A stretch of 64,000 nt of DNA from Jacaranda mimosifolia (Eukaryota; Streptophyta; Magnoliopsida; Lamiales; Bignoniaceae). The DNA is taken from assembly GCA_018894105.1 (NCBI GenBank), contig CM032121.1:40332230-40396229 (forward strand), written 5' to 3'. Shown piece after piece: positions 1 to 12,204 of the stretch. A program made the position numbers and the translations under genes. The notes under the pieces are model-generated. The model searched no databases and was not told the origin of the DNA. It was given only the letters and a program-made list of their open reading frames with translations. Positions within the stretch are counted from its first letter, which is position 1. Every line of letters begins with the position of its first letter.

Positions 1-457
1 GCTCGTCATTTATTTCAAGCAAATATAATTGGTCAAGAACTAATCATACTTATAGGAGGTAATTATTTCATATTGATCATAGTTGTGTACATTGATTATA
101 ATATTTTTATTTAATATTGTCCATGGGTGGATTCATTTTTTATTCTCTATTTCGGTTTGTGTTTTTTTATTTTATTTCAATTTGATAAATATATTTAATT
201 TTTAATTATTTATTTTTATAAAAAATATATAATAAATTTAATATATATTCATAAAATAAAATATGAGATAAATGCAAAATGAAATGATGGATCAAATTAG
301 GACGGGCCATAAATTAATTTTTCAAGATTTCTTTTTCTTTCTAGTTAATGATATTAATAGTTGGGAATCTATTTCTTTCCATTTTTTTCCTCTACTTCAA
401 GATTTTTTATATTCTGATCAGTCCTGATTTAAATTTTTTATTTCATTTCATGAAAAT
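1..457. other. AT-rich intergenic DNA, no gene seen
   Basis: No open frame with protein-like composition is visible on either strand. The stretch is AT-rich with short poly-T runs. Confidence 0.6.
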
Positions 458-691
458 ATGACAAGTGTATTAAATATTTTTTTTATAAAAATAATTAATT
501 GATAATCAAATACACTTAACGTAAATACGACATATTGAAGTAGGAGATAGAATAGAAAATGGAATAAATGATTCAAAATGGTTGAATTACATTCTGTGTT
601 TCATCTCCTATTTCAACTTAATGTGTATACATCAAATGTGTTTAAATCTCAATTAATTATTTTTATAAGATAATATTTAATATATATATAT
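458..691. repeat. Foldback (inverted-repeat) element
   Basis: The segment at about 458-562 reads as an imperfect reverse complement of about 597-691. Shared blocks include ATTAATTATTTTTATAA and TTTCATCTCCTA with their complements. The loop is about 35 bases. Related single-unit copies lie near 49590-49765 and 52880-53075. This looks like a small non-autonomous TIR element; no clear target duplication was found. Confidence 0.5.
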
Positions 692-1097
692 TATTTATAA
701 AATAAAATAAAATATAAAATATAAATTAAAATCGAGAATCTAAACCGAGTCCATCCACCCCTTCTTGTCCTCAGTCTACACATTTCTATTTGTGGGTGTG
801 AAGAATGATGGCTTCTTACCTTACTTTCTCCCTCATATCCTTAGTTGATATTATTAATTATGATTCTTCTTTGTTCATTGGCATCATCTCTAATAAACAA
901 TACTCATGCTGGCATGTGTTTTTTCAGTGAAATTCTTGGTCTTCTTCCTTTTCCAGAATTTCTAATCATTGTTGCTCCAGATTGTGTAAAACTATATATA
1001 TTTTAGTGTACCTGTGCAAGCTTTTAACTGTTGTGAGTAATTATTCCTCCAAGTGACAATGTTTTTGCCCTTTCCCTTTTGCTTTGCCCCTCTCAAA

Positions 1098-1612
1098 TAG
1101 GGGTGCAAACGAGTAGAGTCGACTCACGAGCCGAGCATGAGTTAGTTCGATTCGAACTCGATTTATTTTAAATTCGAGTCGAGTTGAATCGAGCTCAAGC
1201 TCTAATTTGAGCCGACTTCGAAATGTTTGTATCTAAACTTGAGGTTTGTGAGGTTGAGTGGCCTGTGGTCCAATGACATAAGTCTCCCATATAATGTGGG
1301 AGGTCAAGAGTTCGAGTCTAACGGATTCTTGATGCACATGTGTATAAATAAATAATAAAGAAAAAAACTCGAGGTTTGTGAATGAGTATATAATTAAATA
1401 TTATTTTTATTTTATTGATAAATATATATTATATTATTATTTTTTTTATTTCAAGTTCGAGTTCAAATTTGAGCTCAAGTTGTAGTTTTTTATAATTTAT
1501 TTATTAATTCGAATCTTATCAAATAGAACTCGAGTTATTATTTTTAAATTTATCGAGTTCGAACTCAAAATTTTTATTCAAACTCGATCCAATTCAATTC
1601 TATTGCATCCTA
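1098..1612. mobile_element. hAT-type MITE (TAGGGGTGCAA family), interrupted by a SINE
   Basis: The left end TAGGGGTGCAAACGAGT is matched by an inverted right end, which reads TAGGATGCAATAGAAT on the other strand. The interior is rich in GAGTTCGAGCTC-like words and has no coding capacity. The flanking 8-mers (CTCTCAAA / CTCCAGAA) match at 5 of 8 bases, so the target duplication is weak. A relative with a better duplication lies at 12205-12553. A SINE sits inside at 1252-1364. Confidence 0.6.
1252..1364 (+). mobile_element. tRNA-derived SINE, copy 1
   Basis: The 113-bp body has a pol III B-box-like GAGTTCGAGTC and an upstream A-box-like segment, then ends in an A-rich tail. It is flanked by a 17-bp direct repeat (1235-1251 and 1365-1381; 16 of 17 match, core GAGGTTTGTGA). 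Body length and sequence closely match the second copy at 49348-49460. It lies inside the MITE at 1098-1612 and is therefore younger than that MITE. Confidence 0.85.
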
Positions 1613-2049
1613 CTCCAGAAGTCCAATTTTTGCATTTATAGATTTTCTTTTTCACGGCTATTGGCAAAAAAGGTGGTAGGGTCTGCCACATTATTCTCTT
1701 TTATCGCTTGGGAGATACGCACTACCTTTACGATTTGCATACAAAATTTTCCCAAACTTTCTTGTTCCATTCTTGTCAATTTTCCCATAGAAAAAGCTTA
1801 TTGCAGTAATCTGCTGAAAGTCTTTTCAGCTTTGATCAAAGAATCTGATCATCATATTCTTGGGGTGATTGGATATTCTAGTCAGATTGTGTTCAAAGAA
1901 ACAAGAAAAGGGTTGTTCTCTTTTTTGCTGAAAATCCCATTTTTCTTGAAGATTTTTGCCAATCTAATTACCATAATCTAGGGTTGAACTTGAGAAGGTA
2001 TTCTTTGTGTCTGAAATCGCATTTGCCTGAAGCAATATTTTCCTCTAAA

Positions 2050-4686
2050 ATGTCTGCTCCAATATATTTTCCTCTGAGGTGGGAAAGCACCGGCGATCAA
2101 TGGTGGTATGCTTCTCCGATAGACTGGGCGGCGGCCAATGGCCACTACGATTTAGTCCGTGAGCTCCTTCGTCTCGACGGCAACCATCTCATCAAACTCA
2201 CCTCTCTCCGCCGAATCCGCCGCCTAGAAACCGTCTGGGATGACGAAGAGCAGTTTCACGATGTCGCCAAGCGTCGCTCCGAGGTTGCAAGAAAGCTACT
2301 GACCGAGTGCGAAATCAAGAAAGGGAAAAACTCCCTCATCGGAGCTGGCTATGGGGGCTGGCTTTTGTACACTGCTGCCTCTGCTGGGGACTTGGGTTTT
2401 GTCCAAGAATTGCTGGAAAGAGACCCCCTTTTGGTCTTTGGAGAGGGAGAATATGGTGTGACTGATATCTTGTATGCTGCTGCTAGGAGCAAGAAATCTG
2501 AGGTTTTTAAGGTTGTTCTTGATTTTGCAGCCTCGCCGAGGTTTTCGAACGGTCCTGAGGAACAAATTGGAGAGATCCCTTCTGCTTATAAACTGGAAAT
2601 TATGAATAGAGCTCTTCATGCTGCTGCAAGAGGAGGCAATCTCAAGTTGTTGAAGGATCTTCTTGGTGATTGCTCCGATGATGCCCTGGCTTACAGAGAT
2701 ATTCAGGGAGCAACAGTCTTGCATGCGGCGGCTGCCCGCGGTCAGGTTGAGGTAAGAATCCAAGTTTCAGTCTCTTAGTTATACTAAACTTGTTTGTTTC
2801 TTATAGTCATTTGCTGTTTAACAAATCTGCATGCTTTATGACTAGTTTTGTGCTTCATAGTTTTGCCAATCTTTGAATTTCTTACTTGGTTTGTGTTTAT
2901 GGGAGTTGAAAAGAAGCAAAGATTTACTGTTGCTTTCACCTTAAAAAAGAACATCTATAGATGAGCAGTTTCATACTATATGGGGGAAAGTCTCTCCAAT
3001 CTTGGCCTTTAATCATCCAAGATCAAGGGCTAATAGAATTGACAGGATTTCCTTAGGACATCCTTCTCATCTGGGGAAAAAGGTCACAGGTTGTTGCTCT
3101 CCATGCCTGAATGGCAGTGGGTCCGATGAATTGTTGAATGCATTGATTATTAAGTTATATCAACTTCAGAAGTTAAGGCTGTCTTGCCGACGAGCCTCCA
3201 ATATTGGATAGTTTGAGGAAAAAATTGCTTCCTTTTCATATGGTTAAATCCCCCTTGAATAAAATTAAAACATGGTCCCGGCTTGTAACTTCTTTCGCTA
3301 TCAGCTGCATTTTTAGCTTGTGGCCGAGGCCGGATGAAACAAACGGCAAGATTTTGGTTTCTCTATGCCATCTAATTGTTTAGATCACTGGATTTTCGTC
3401 TTTGTAATTAATTAGTCTGCTTATAAATGCAGGTGGTGAAAGATCTTACATCGTCTTCCGAGATGATCAATTCAACGGACAATCAGGGCAATACGGCATT
3501 GCATTTGGCTGCTCATAGGGGCCATTTAACTGTTGTTGAAGCTTTAATTCGAGCATCTCCCTCATCGATCAATGCGAGAAATAATGCCGGAGAAACATTT
3601 CTGCATTCAGTTGTTACCGGTTTTCAAACTCCCGGCTTTCGTAGACTAGACCGGCAAATTGAGCTCATGAAGCACTTGTTATTTGGGAAACTTTTCAACA
3701 TTGAAGAAATCATCAATGCCAAAAATAATGAAGGTAGAACACCTCTTCATTTGGCAATTATGGGGAATATTCATTCTGATCTGGTGGAACTACTTATGAC
3801 TGTCCAATGCATTGATGTGAACATCCGCGATACGGATGGGATGACTCCGCTTGATATTCTCAGGCAAAGGCCTCATTCTGCATCCTCGGAACTACTAACC
3901 AGACAACTGATATCCGCCGGTGGGATCTTCAGTTCTCAGGACTATTCAGCAAGAAAAGTTATTGCCTCCCACATAAAGAGGCAGAGTATAGGAAGCAGTC
4001 CAGGGACGTCGTTTAGAATAAGCGACGTTGAGATATTCTTGTACACCGGCATGGAGAATGCATCAGATGGCAGCCGTAGTGTCTCTTATTCTCCTGAAAT
4101 GGGCCAACATGAATCAAATATGGAGATCCAAAGTCCCAGAAAAAGCAACAAGCTTGGTTCAGTGAATTATGCAGCACAACGGCTAAAACGCCTCCTCCAT
4201 TGGCCGAAGATGAAAAACAGAAACTCTGAGAAGCTCAAGAAATTGGTAGATGGAGAAGGAGTTCCAGTCCCCCTTCGTCAAAGATTTTCAAAGCCTTCAT
4301 CCCTTCCCAACAACAAGCGAGCACTTTCTGTACGGAGCAACCAACCAAGTCCAACAGCCAAGAAGAAATTAGCTTCAGGGGTGATGCATGGCGTTATGCA
4401 GGCCGTTCCAAATTTTACAGTTCCTCGCAGATCGCGTTCCAGTTCATTCTCTAAACTATCAATGTCTTCACAAAGTTCGGTTGAGAATGACATTGCCAAG
4501 CCTTCCTGCTCTAATCCCATAAACGACGATGGGGCCAAGAATTCGATCCCCAGGCACAGTTTGGTGAACAAGAGGTTAGTTAACCAGTACCTCTGCTTTG
4601 GTGGTCCGGCCCAAAATATCGAGGCTTCTACCAGCGATCTGCAACCGTACGATATCTACGAAAGATCAGTTCTATCAGCAGCTTGA
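2050..4686 (+). CDS. Ankyrin-repeat family protein (2 exons, 651 aa)
   Basis: The exons are 2050-2751 and 3433-4686, joined in phase 0 across a 681-bp GT-AG intron (GAG|GTAAG ... GCAG|GTGG). The protein starts MSAPIYFPLRWESTGDQWW. The ATG at 2050 is the first in its frame; the open frame extends upstream only through a TTG. Residues of about 20-45, 105-150 and 205-390 carry ankyrin-like helices, seen as ALHAAARGGN, TVLHAAAARGQ, TALHLAAHRGH and TPLHLAIMGN. The intron splits one repeat unit. The C-terminal 260 residues are basic, rich in Ser and Lys, and probably disordered. No membrane segment or PGG domain is visible, so this is a soluble ankyrin scaffold of a conserved plant group of unknown biochemical role, not an ACD6/ITN1-type membrane protein. 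The family assignment is firm; the function is not known. Confidence 0.9.
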
Positions 4687-5850
4687 TCAAGGGGATCACA
4701 AGGCAGATGTCTTAAGATAATTTTTGTACAAATTGTAATGCTACCCTTCACTTCTTCAGTAGATATGCTTCCTTGAGTCATTTCTTGCTATGTTTAGGCT
4801 CTTCTTGTCCAGGTGGAATTACATCCTCTTATCTATTAGGACATCTCAAACAATGACAGAAGTGTATCATTACCACTTCTAACGTTGCCTGTTTCTGACC
4901 TAGCATTTCTGTACTTCTATAATGTTCTTCACTCTTGTATGGGTGAAAACCATACTTAGTGGATTAAGAGCATGTCTGGGTAAATTTATTTAAGCTAATT
5001 TTATAAGCTTTTGATGTAATGAGATGTCTTTTGAACTTTTGTTCAAAATAAGCTTTTAAAGTGGTCGAATAAAATAAAATATTGAAACTTATAAAACGTT
5101 AGTAATGATAATTATGTAAGTTAATTTAGTTAATATTAAAGGGGCTTGTTAAAATTTTAGAAACAAATTGAAACTTCGTATTTTCTTTTAACAAAAGTTT
5201 ATAAAATTCAAATATTTTATTTTTAAAACTTGTAAATTTATTTATTTTTGTTAAATTTTATAAAATACTTTATAACATCTTATAATTGTTTGGGTAGGAT
5301 TGTACATATATATTTGGTTATGGCATTTGACTCTTCACTACATGACTTAGGTGGGCTATCTATTAAAACCTTTTTCTTTCATGGTGGTGACTATGGGTAC
5401 TATGGTTTGCTTTAGTTGTACATCATCCTTGTGGGTGGTTTTGTGTTTCCTCAAAGACAAGGACAACTTGATGTCTCCCCTCTTTTCATGAATTGTACAA
5501 TAATTACACCCCCTTTTGATTTTCATAAATCAAAGTGGAATTTACATGTGCATGATTGGGGTATGGGCAAGATCCCCTAATTATTATGGATCTAATTATT
5601 ATGTATACCATCACCTAGGGGTGTAGTTTTCATCCAAATAAATGGATTTATGTTATGTTTGGATCAATTTTATGGGCAAAAACTAATTAGTGTGAAAAAA
5701 ATAATGTTTTTTAATATTTTTCTTGATTAAAATTCAAGATCCAAATATAGGATTATTCAATCATATGCGCAAAAACAAGTTTGTTAAGTTCAAATTTCTG
5801 ATCATTTTATATGTGAGACTAATGTCATTGGATCAAAAGCTACTCAGCAC
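4687..5850. other. 3' flank of ankyrin gene, AT-rich, no gene
   Basis: The first ~250 bases probably hold the 3' UTR. Bases 4980-5300 have a TTTATAAGCTT / GTTTGGGTA composition resembling 37313-37645, which suggests a degenerate shared repeat. No coding signal was seen. Confidence 0.5.
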
Positions 5851-6023
5851 TAGGGCTGTCAACCGGTAGAATTACGATCTTTAACGAATCAGATTACTTA
5901 ATTCTGTATTTGATCCACTTGTTTTGAATTACGGATATTTATAATTGAATCTTATTCATATGATATTTTAATCGAATAAAAATTTTAAAATTCGAATTAA
6001 AATTCGATCCATTGACAATCTTA
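5851..6023. mobile_element. Short hAT-type MITE (TAGGGCTGTCAA family)
   Basis: It begins TAGGGCTGTCAACCGG and ends with the inverted counterpart CCATTGACAATCTTA. The flanking 8-mers CTCAGCAC and CTCAACAC match at 7 of 8 bases. At 173 bp it looks like a deletion derivative of the elements at 35464-36129 and 36307-37008, sharing words such as AATTACGGATATTTATAATTG. Confidence 0.75.
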
Positions 6024-6783
6024 CTCAACACCATGCGAACTTCAATAGTACAAGTCGTGGAACTCGGCTTGGCCCATGTGAAGTTGGACAATGTCGGTGT
6101 TGTGGTTACTCGGCCCAGGTACCATGGACGCTCCTCGAGCTAAATTATTTAAATCCTATGGGTAATTGGGCCCAATAAGTTGGATGTTGTCTGTGTTGTG
6201 GTTCATTGGCCCAAGTACCTTCGACGCTCCTCGGGCTGAATAATTTATATCCTATGGGTAACTGGTCCCACGTAAGTTGGAGCCCACCATATTTTGTATT
6301 GGGCTCTGCTTTGGCCCACCAAATATTATATGGGTAGCAACGGTTCAATTTGGTCCATTTTTAAAAATATCGATCAAATTTTTTATGTATGTTAGCAAAT
6401 AATTTATTCGGCAAACGACAATTATATCGTCCCATTATTTTGTTTGCTAACAATAATTATGAAATCTTTGATTACATACCTCAAAACTCTACTATTAAGA
6501 AATAAAGAATTATTCAAATATTTTTCACATATATGTGACATCACGACGACGTTTAGCATATTGACTTGGTAAAAATTTCAGGCACATGATGTCACACTTT
6601 AGAAAATTAGACAAAAGTTTCAAAGATTTTAAGTTAGAAATTTCCAAAGCAATCTATTTCCCAAATCCCCTTTTTGAATACGGACCAAAAATCAAAGTCT
6701 AACACGTCAGCATCATCTAATGGGTCCAACCATATTAATCCAATTTGATGTCAACTTGTAATAAGGTCCCATCTATACCCCAC

Positions 6784-6830
<47 letters not shown>

Positions 6831-7092
6831 GGTCCAATAGATTTTATTTTGTATATTTTTAAATTTGAAGCAGGTTATGATAGTCCTGATCTTGACGCAT
6901 ATTTTCCAACATTTTATTGGACAAAGTTGAATAAATTTCCGCTAGCGGTTTCGATTTTGCATTTTTTCTCAAGAAATATAATTAAAGTAAGCCAGCACAT
7001 TGAAAGTAATTTATATTTTATTGAGATTTTCTTTTTGTTAAAACATGCATATCAATATAAAATCTTTAATAATATGCGGACTTTTCGTTATT
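6024..7092. other. Intergenic DNA with local direct repeat
   Basis: Two similar ~120-bp blocks (about 6050-6165 and 6170-6290) share GTTGGA..GTCGGTGTTGTGGTT-like and ACGCTCCTCGGGCT-like words, so this is a local tandem duplication. The rest is AT-rich with no gene. Confidence 0.5.
6784..6830. repeat. (AAT)n microsatellite
   Basis: An uninterrupted run of about 15 AAT/ATA trinucleotides, followed by GGTCC. Confidence 0.95.
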
Positions 7093-7877
7093 TAGGGGTG
7101 TAAACGGATATTAATTGTATTGGATATACTATTTTCATATTTGTATTCATTTAACTTTTCGAATATTCAGATACGAATATGAATTTAATGGATATTTAAC
7201 AATGATATTCGAATTCGTATCCATCGGATATCGGTTGAATTTGGATATATCTGTATTCGACTACAATTATTCAAATGCATTCATATTTGATTAAACTTAT
7301 TCGTATTCGAATTATTTTTTTGATGTTCATATTCAATTATAATTATTTAGATATCTATTTATGAATATTTAAATATGTGAATCTATGAACCTACAACATA
7401 TTACATATCTATAATTAATAGAAAGAAGTGTACAATTTCATTAAAAAGAATGTAATTAAATAAATAATATAATTTTTAATTAATAATTGACCTTATAATA
7501 TTAATTATTAGTAATAATTAATATTAATAATAAAATCTAAGTGTACTAGTTATAAGGTTGACCAACAATAATTATGTTGATTAACTTTATTCTTCAAATT
7601 TTTTTCTCTATATTACAATAATTTTTTTAATTTATTCTTTTTTCTTCCCAATTCTTCAATTATTATAATTATATATAAATATATGGATTATGAAATTTTT
7701 ATTAAAAAATATAAATAATATATTATTTAATAAATATATATTCGAAGCGGATATTAAACGGATCAAATGAACATTTACCATATCTGTATCCATTTTAAAT
7801 AAATGTGGATAAAATATGTATAAATAGATATGAATATGAACAATAAATGAATTTTCGAAAATTCATTTACAGCCCTA
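7093..7877. mobile_element. hAT-type MITE, 785 bp
   Basis: The left end TAGGGGTGTAAACGGATA pairs with the right end, which reads TAGGGCTGTAAATGAA in reverse complement. Flanking 8-mers TCGTTATT / CTGTTATT match at 6 of 8 bases. The interior is AT-rich with many GGATAT/ATTCG words and is non-coding. Confidence 0.75.
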
Positions 7878-8657
7878 CTGTTATTGAATGTTGTCCCACA
7901 TTAATTTATAAGTTACTCACTTTGTTGTCCTCGAGATGTTTTTATAAGAACATAACCAATATGTTATATATATATATATATATTGTGTGGTCATGAATAA
8001 ATTCGAACTCATACACAGTGATAACTATTCTAAAAGGACTTGTTTTTACCATGGCGTCGATGGATCCCCTGAATTAAATCACTGCCGATGAATTATTCAA
8101 CAAATACGCGATCAGAACTCTATTTCACTCCCAGTAAACAATAATGTATTTAAAATTTTCATGTCTTATAACAAATTTGTGCCTTGTCAATCATTAAATT
8201 GAGCAAACAGCTATACTAGATCACATGACCAGACCAAATTTCCAACTTGATCAAATTCATTGAATTAAGGGCTTTGCCCATAACTCCTCATTAAGTTCAA
8301 TTCTAAAGGACAAAAGTTTCTAAATATAGTAACGTCCAAACAATACCCTCGTCTGGTCTGAAATATGAATTATTTAAAGCACATTAATGTGGTATATTTC
8401 TTTTTATTTAAATTAAATTTTAAAATCAAATCTCTTTTCAAGAGGATAGATAAGACAATTCAAATGAGAATCGATATAAATATATATATATATATATATT
8501 CAAAGTTGAACATTTGTGAGAGATTCGAATAGTCCGAGAAACCATATGCTCCTCTCTTTTTGAAGATTCATACATCCCTTTCCCTTTTCAGTGTATGAAA
8601 AATTATTTCTCGATCGCATATTTAAACCCCTAAAATTAAAAAGAAAGACAAAATAAC
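7878..8657. other. Intergenic DNA with (TA)n and (AT)n microsatellites
   Basis: Holds a (TA)n run at about 7967-7983 and an (AT)n run at about 8478-8500. No gene was seen. Confidence 0.5.
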
Positions 8658-8660
8658 TAA

Positions 8661-8950
8661 GGCCTCGTTTGGTTTCATTTCCATAGCCCTTTTTTTTCAT
8701 TTTCAACTATTCTCAAAATGAAACATATAGTTTTTTATCCATTTTTATCTAACATAATTTTTATTTTCATTTTCAAAATACATTCTCCGATAACCTTTAT
8801 TCCATTATTTCTATCTCTCTCCACCTACAGCCTATTAAAATCAATACAATCATTACTTTTTTAATAATTCATCCAAACATAAACTCATTTTCGTTAACTA
8901 ATTTTTTAAATTTTAAAAATGATAAAAATAAAAATAAATCAAACGGGGCC
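8661..8950. mobile_element. Tourist-like MITE, 290 bp
   Basis: The left end GGCCTCGTTTGGTTTC is inverted at the right end (ATCAAACGGGGCC). A 3-bp direct repeat TAA flanks it at 8658-8660 and 8951-8953. TIR type plus TWA duplication fit PIF/Harbinger-derived Tourist MITEs. Confidence 0.8.
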
Positions 8951-8953
8951 TAA

Positions 8954-10070
8954 ACAATTAATATCTATCAGCTCAAAACTAGAGCCACAAAATTCTTGTA
9001 CTATAATAGTCAAAATAATTCGAATGACAAAAAGTCAAGACTCAAGAGTAAAGGGTAATAATATCAAAGTCACTATTGGGGCACGACATGTTTGTTTGTT
9101 TCTAAAAATTAATGCGCCTTTTTATAATTGACACATATTGTTGACCATCCAAGTCTTCGTTGAATAATTGTTCTGAAGTTTCCACCACATTTCCTACTTG
9201 TAACGTACCTTTCATTATGTGAAACCAAATAAATTCTCTTTAACTTATATTTGTTCTCTTTTACGTTACTTTTTTCGATTTTATCTCTTTATATCATAAT
9301 TATTTTATTTTTATATGAGCATCGGACGTTCAGTATACGGCAAAAGTATCAGACGAAGAATTTAAATTTTCTTTCTCTATGCATTTCATCTATTACCGCT
9401 TTCTATATATATGCAGAATTGCAATTCAAATTCTTTATTCTAATGTGATATTTTATCCGATATTCTATATTAAAAAAAAAGAAGAGCAAATAACAATGTT
9501 GTATGAAGAAATTAATTTTTTTTCCTTTATCTGATTTGACCTGTTGCTGCTTTCGATTGTAAAATTATCGTACGAATTCTTTATTCCAATATGACATTTT
9601 ATCTAATATTTTATATGTCAAAGAATGAATAAATCAATGAACCATGAATTCATAATACTTATCATAATATAAAATGGTTTTTCCAAAAATAAAAAATAAA
9701 AACAAAAAAAAATTATCTCATAGTATACATACTTAATTTTTTTTCTTTTTTTCTTTTTTTTAATACACACATGGACATCGATCATGCTTCGAATTTAAAA
9801 CTTCAAACTGCATACATACAAACGTATCGAACAATTGTACCATTCAATTCAATTAACCAATGACACACATTCTTAGATGTTACCTTGTTTAAAGGATAAC
9901 GTCTTCTATTATTCCCACCATCTCAAGCTTTGACCAAGAGGCGTTCACCTTAATCAACAAGAACTACTAAAAACGTGGCTTAGTCGACTTATAGTGAAGG
10001 CCGAAATCAACGTTCAAAGAATGACGCTTAAGCTAAGTCCCACAATCATAAACGTAAGCTATACATATAC
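8954..10070. other. Intergenic AT-rich DNA, no gene
   Basis: Short, biased open frames only (8919-9131 runs out of the MITE end; 9251-9448 is Phe/Ile-rich). Two similar blocks containing ATTCTTTATTC..AATRTGATATTTTATC occur near 9430 and 9575, a degenerate local repeat. Confidence 0.5.
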
Positions 10071-10073
10071 TTA

Positions 10074-10735
10074 GTGCCCGTTTGGTTTTGTTTTCAAAGT
10101 TTCTTTTCATTTTTTCCTGAAAATAAAAATAGAAAGCTATTAACTTTTCCTCGATTTTTTATTTTCGACACATTTTTCCAAACACACTATTACACTCTCT
10201 CCTCATTTTCATTTTTTTTTTAATTCTACTTATATTTGCAGGACTTTTAATACAAAAATATTATATTTTTCAAATACAATTCATTTTCAACCATACATAG
10301 TCATTACCAGAGATGGAGTTGGGGGGCTAGCAGGGGCAGCCACCCCCTCTCAAAATATTAAAATTTTATTTTTTACATTAAAAATTTTAAAATATTATAT
10401 TTTTGCCCCCTCAAAATATTAAAACTTCATTTTTTATATTAAATTTTTTAAAATATTACACTTTTATCATCCTCAAATTATAAATTTGCCCATCCTCTTA
10501 TTGAAAATATGTCTTTTGTCCCATTGTACTTCTTTGTACATATGTGTAATAAAAAAAAAATCATATTTATGATAATTTAAAATTTCACTTCCCATAAATA
10601 AAATTTCTGGATCCATCCCTAATCATTACATTTTAATAAAATCTCCAAATAATATTTTATTTTTAAAAATGCATTTATAACCAACTTTTTATCAGAAAAA
10701 AAAAATACTTCCAAAAAATAAAATCAAACGGCCCC
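10074..10735. mobile_element. Tourist-like MITE interrupted by a second element
   Basis: Ends are GTGCCCGTTTGGTTTTG and, inverted, AAATCAAACGGCCCC. Flanks are TTA on the left and TAA on the right, so the duplication is imperfect. Without the insert at 10308-10621 the element would be about 340 bp, the normal size for this family in the window. Confidence 0.7.
10308..10621. mobile_element. Nested hAT-like MITE, 314 bp
   Basis: Ends CAGAGATGGA and, inverted, TAGGGATGGA. Flanking 8-mers GTCATTAC (10300-10307) and ATCATTAC (10622-10629) match at 7 of 8. The interior shares GGGGGGCT, CAGCC.CCCCCTC and repeated CAAAATATTAAAA words with 56736-56986. It interrupts the Tourist-like element at 10074-10735. 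Confidence 0.75.
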
Positions 10736-10738
10736 TAA

Positions 10739-12204
10739 GAACTACGATGACAGCTTGGTAGATAAAAGAGTATAAACGCGACTTTATGGCTGTCCTCATC
10801 CCATACTCGGCCACCATTTGACCATAGTTTTAAAGAAGTAGTGGGAGAGATTCTTGGAAGTTGGAAAATACAAATAAAAAAAGACAACTACGAGATTCTC
10901 AGAATGACTTAGAAAAAAAATTAAAGATAAAGTCAACGTTTGCATCTCCCAAGTTGAGATGTCGATAGATGATTGGTTTGTGGGTTGGGTGGAAATTCAA
11001 ATGCATGCAGCAAAATTAGGCGTGAAACCATGGATTATTGGCCAAACATGCCATGTGTTCAAACAATTTGAATATTGTTTTATTTTTATTTGTAATCTAA
11101 ACTATGATAAAATTTAAAATCTCAAAATTCTAAACTTATACAAAGTTGAATTTGTAATTAAGATGTTGAGTGGTTAATTAGTTAGGTAGTATCAATCTCA
11201 TACTTGTACGTGTGAGGTTCGAAGTTTGAATTTTGACGGATATTAAATGGACTTGCAGAGGGTGCAAATAAATAAATAAATAAATAAATAAATATATATA
11301 TATATATATACATATACGCACTAAGAGATTGTTAGAATTCAAAAGTGCTTAAATATCATTTTGTTGGCCGTCGGCTAGAGATGCCTGATAACCTAGCCAG
11401 ACTCATTAGGTAGGGAATTCCATCCTTAGTGAAGCCATTAAGCTAGATAGCGGCTAAGCTGCTAAGCTATTCGCATTACAAAGGGTATAGCATATTAGTT
11501 TCGGGACAAAAATTGGCTCTCGTGTGCAAAGGCAGAAGGGAGTTTCACTGCAAAACCCACTCATCGAACGGACGAGGTCGGCTTGGTGAACTACAGCTTG
11601 CGACGTATAAATTTGATGATAATATTATTGAGGCAATTAACCACTGTAAAATATATATATATATATATACATATATTAAGTTATATATATATGACTAAAG
11701 TGAGTATAATATCTCTAGTCTAGGTCTCGATGTCTCGGGCAGCATTTTTGAAATAAATTTTTGGGCATCATCTGAGTCCATAGACGTTGACTTTAATATG
11801 CAGGTAAATGCCTGGAAATTCCGACCAAATAGGATTTATTATGTCTATTATTATATTAAAATATTCCTTTTGTATTACTTCATTTTGTGTGATTATTTAT
11901 GTAAGAATTAAGAAAAGATGATGTTTGATTTGTTGATTTTGTTCCACATTAAAAGAATAAAAAATTTTAAAATAATTTATCAGTCAGTTTTCCTCTCTCG
12001 CACATCGAGGCATATTTTTCATAAATACAAAATCCTCCGTTAGATGCATGTTGTTGCAATAATATTTTGATACAATTGAACCTCTTCATATCTAACGATG
12101 AATTTACTTATCATCATTGATGTTGTCTGTAAATATAGTGACCATTTCACTTATTCCATCATTCAAAATGATTTTTCATAAAAATAAATTCCCTCGATTA
12201 CATA
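10739..12204. other. Intergenic DNA with microsatellites and a SINE-like remnant
   Basis: Near 11160-11300 there is a diverged SINE-like segment: GTTGAGTGG, then GAGGTTCGAAGTTTGAAT, then a (AAAT)n tail running into (TA)n. A further (AT)n tract lies at about 11651-11690. Bases 11340-11620 are less AT-rich but show no convincing coding frame. Confidence 0.45.

Noticed and set aside
1252..1364. True tRNA gene
   Set aside because: Has pol III-like boxes but no acceptor or T-arm pairing; the tail and target duplications point to a SINE.
1984..2049. Upstream extension of the ankyrin protein
   Set aside because: The longer frame begins with TTG; the first ATG at 2050 gives the conserved family N-terminus.
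2296..2763. 155-codon minus-strand open frame over ankyrin exon 1
   Set aside because: Antisense shadow of a real exon; no family resemblance.
3002..3211. Open frame inside the ankyrin intron
   Set aside because: Lies within a well-bounded GT-AG intron and lacks a true ATG context or homology.
8919..9131. 70-codon open frame
   Set aside because: Starts inside a MITE end and runs into AT-rich DNA; biased composition.
11160..11300. Possible third SINE or tRNA gene
   Set aside because: GAGGTTCGAAGTTTGAAT resembles a B box, but no cloverleaf folds by eye and no target duplication is clear, so it is not listed as an element.
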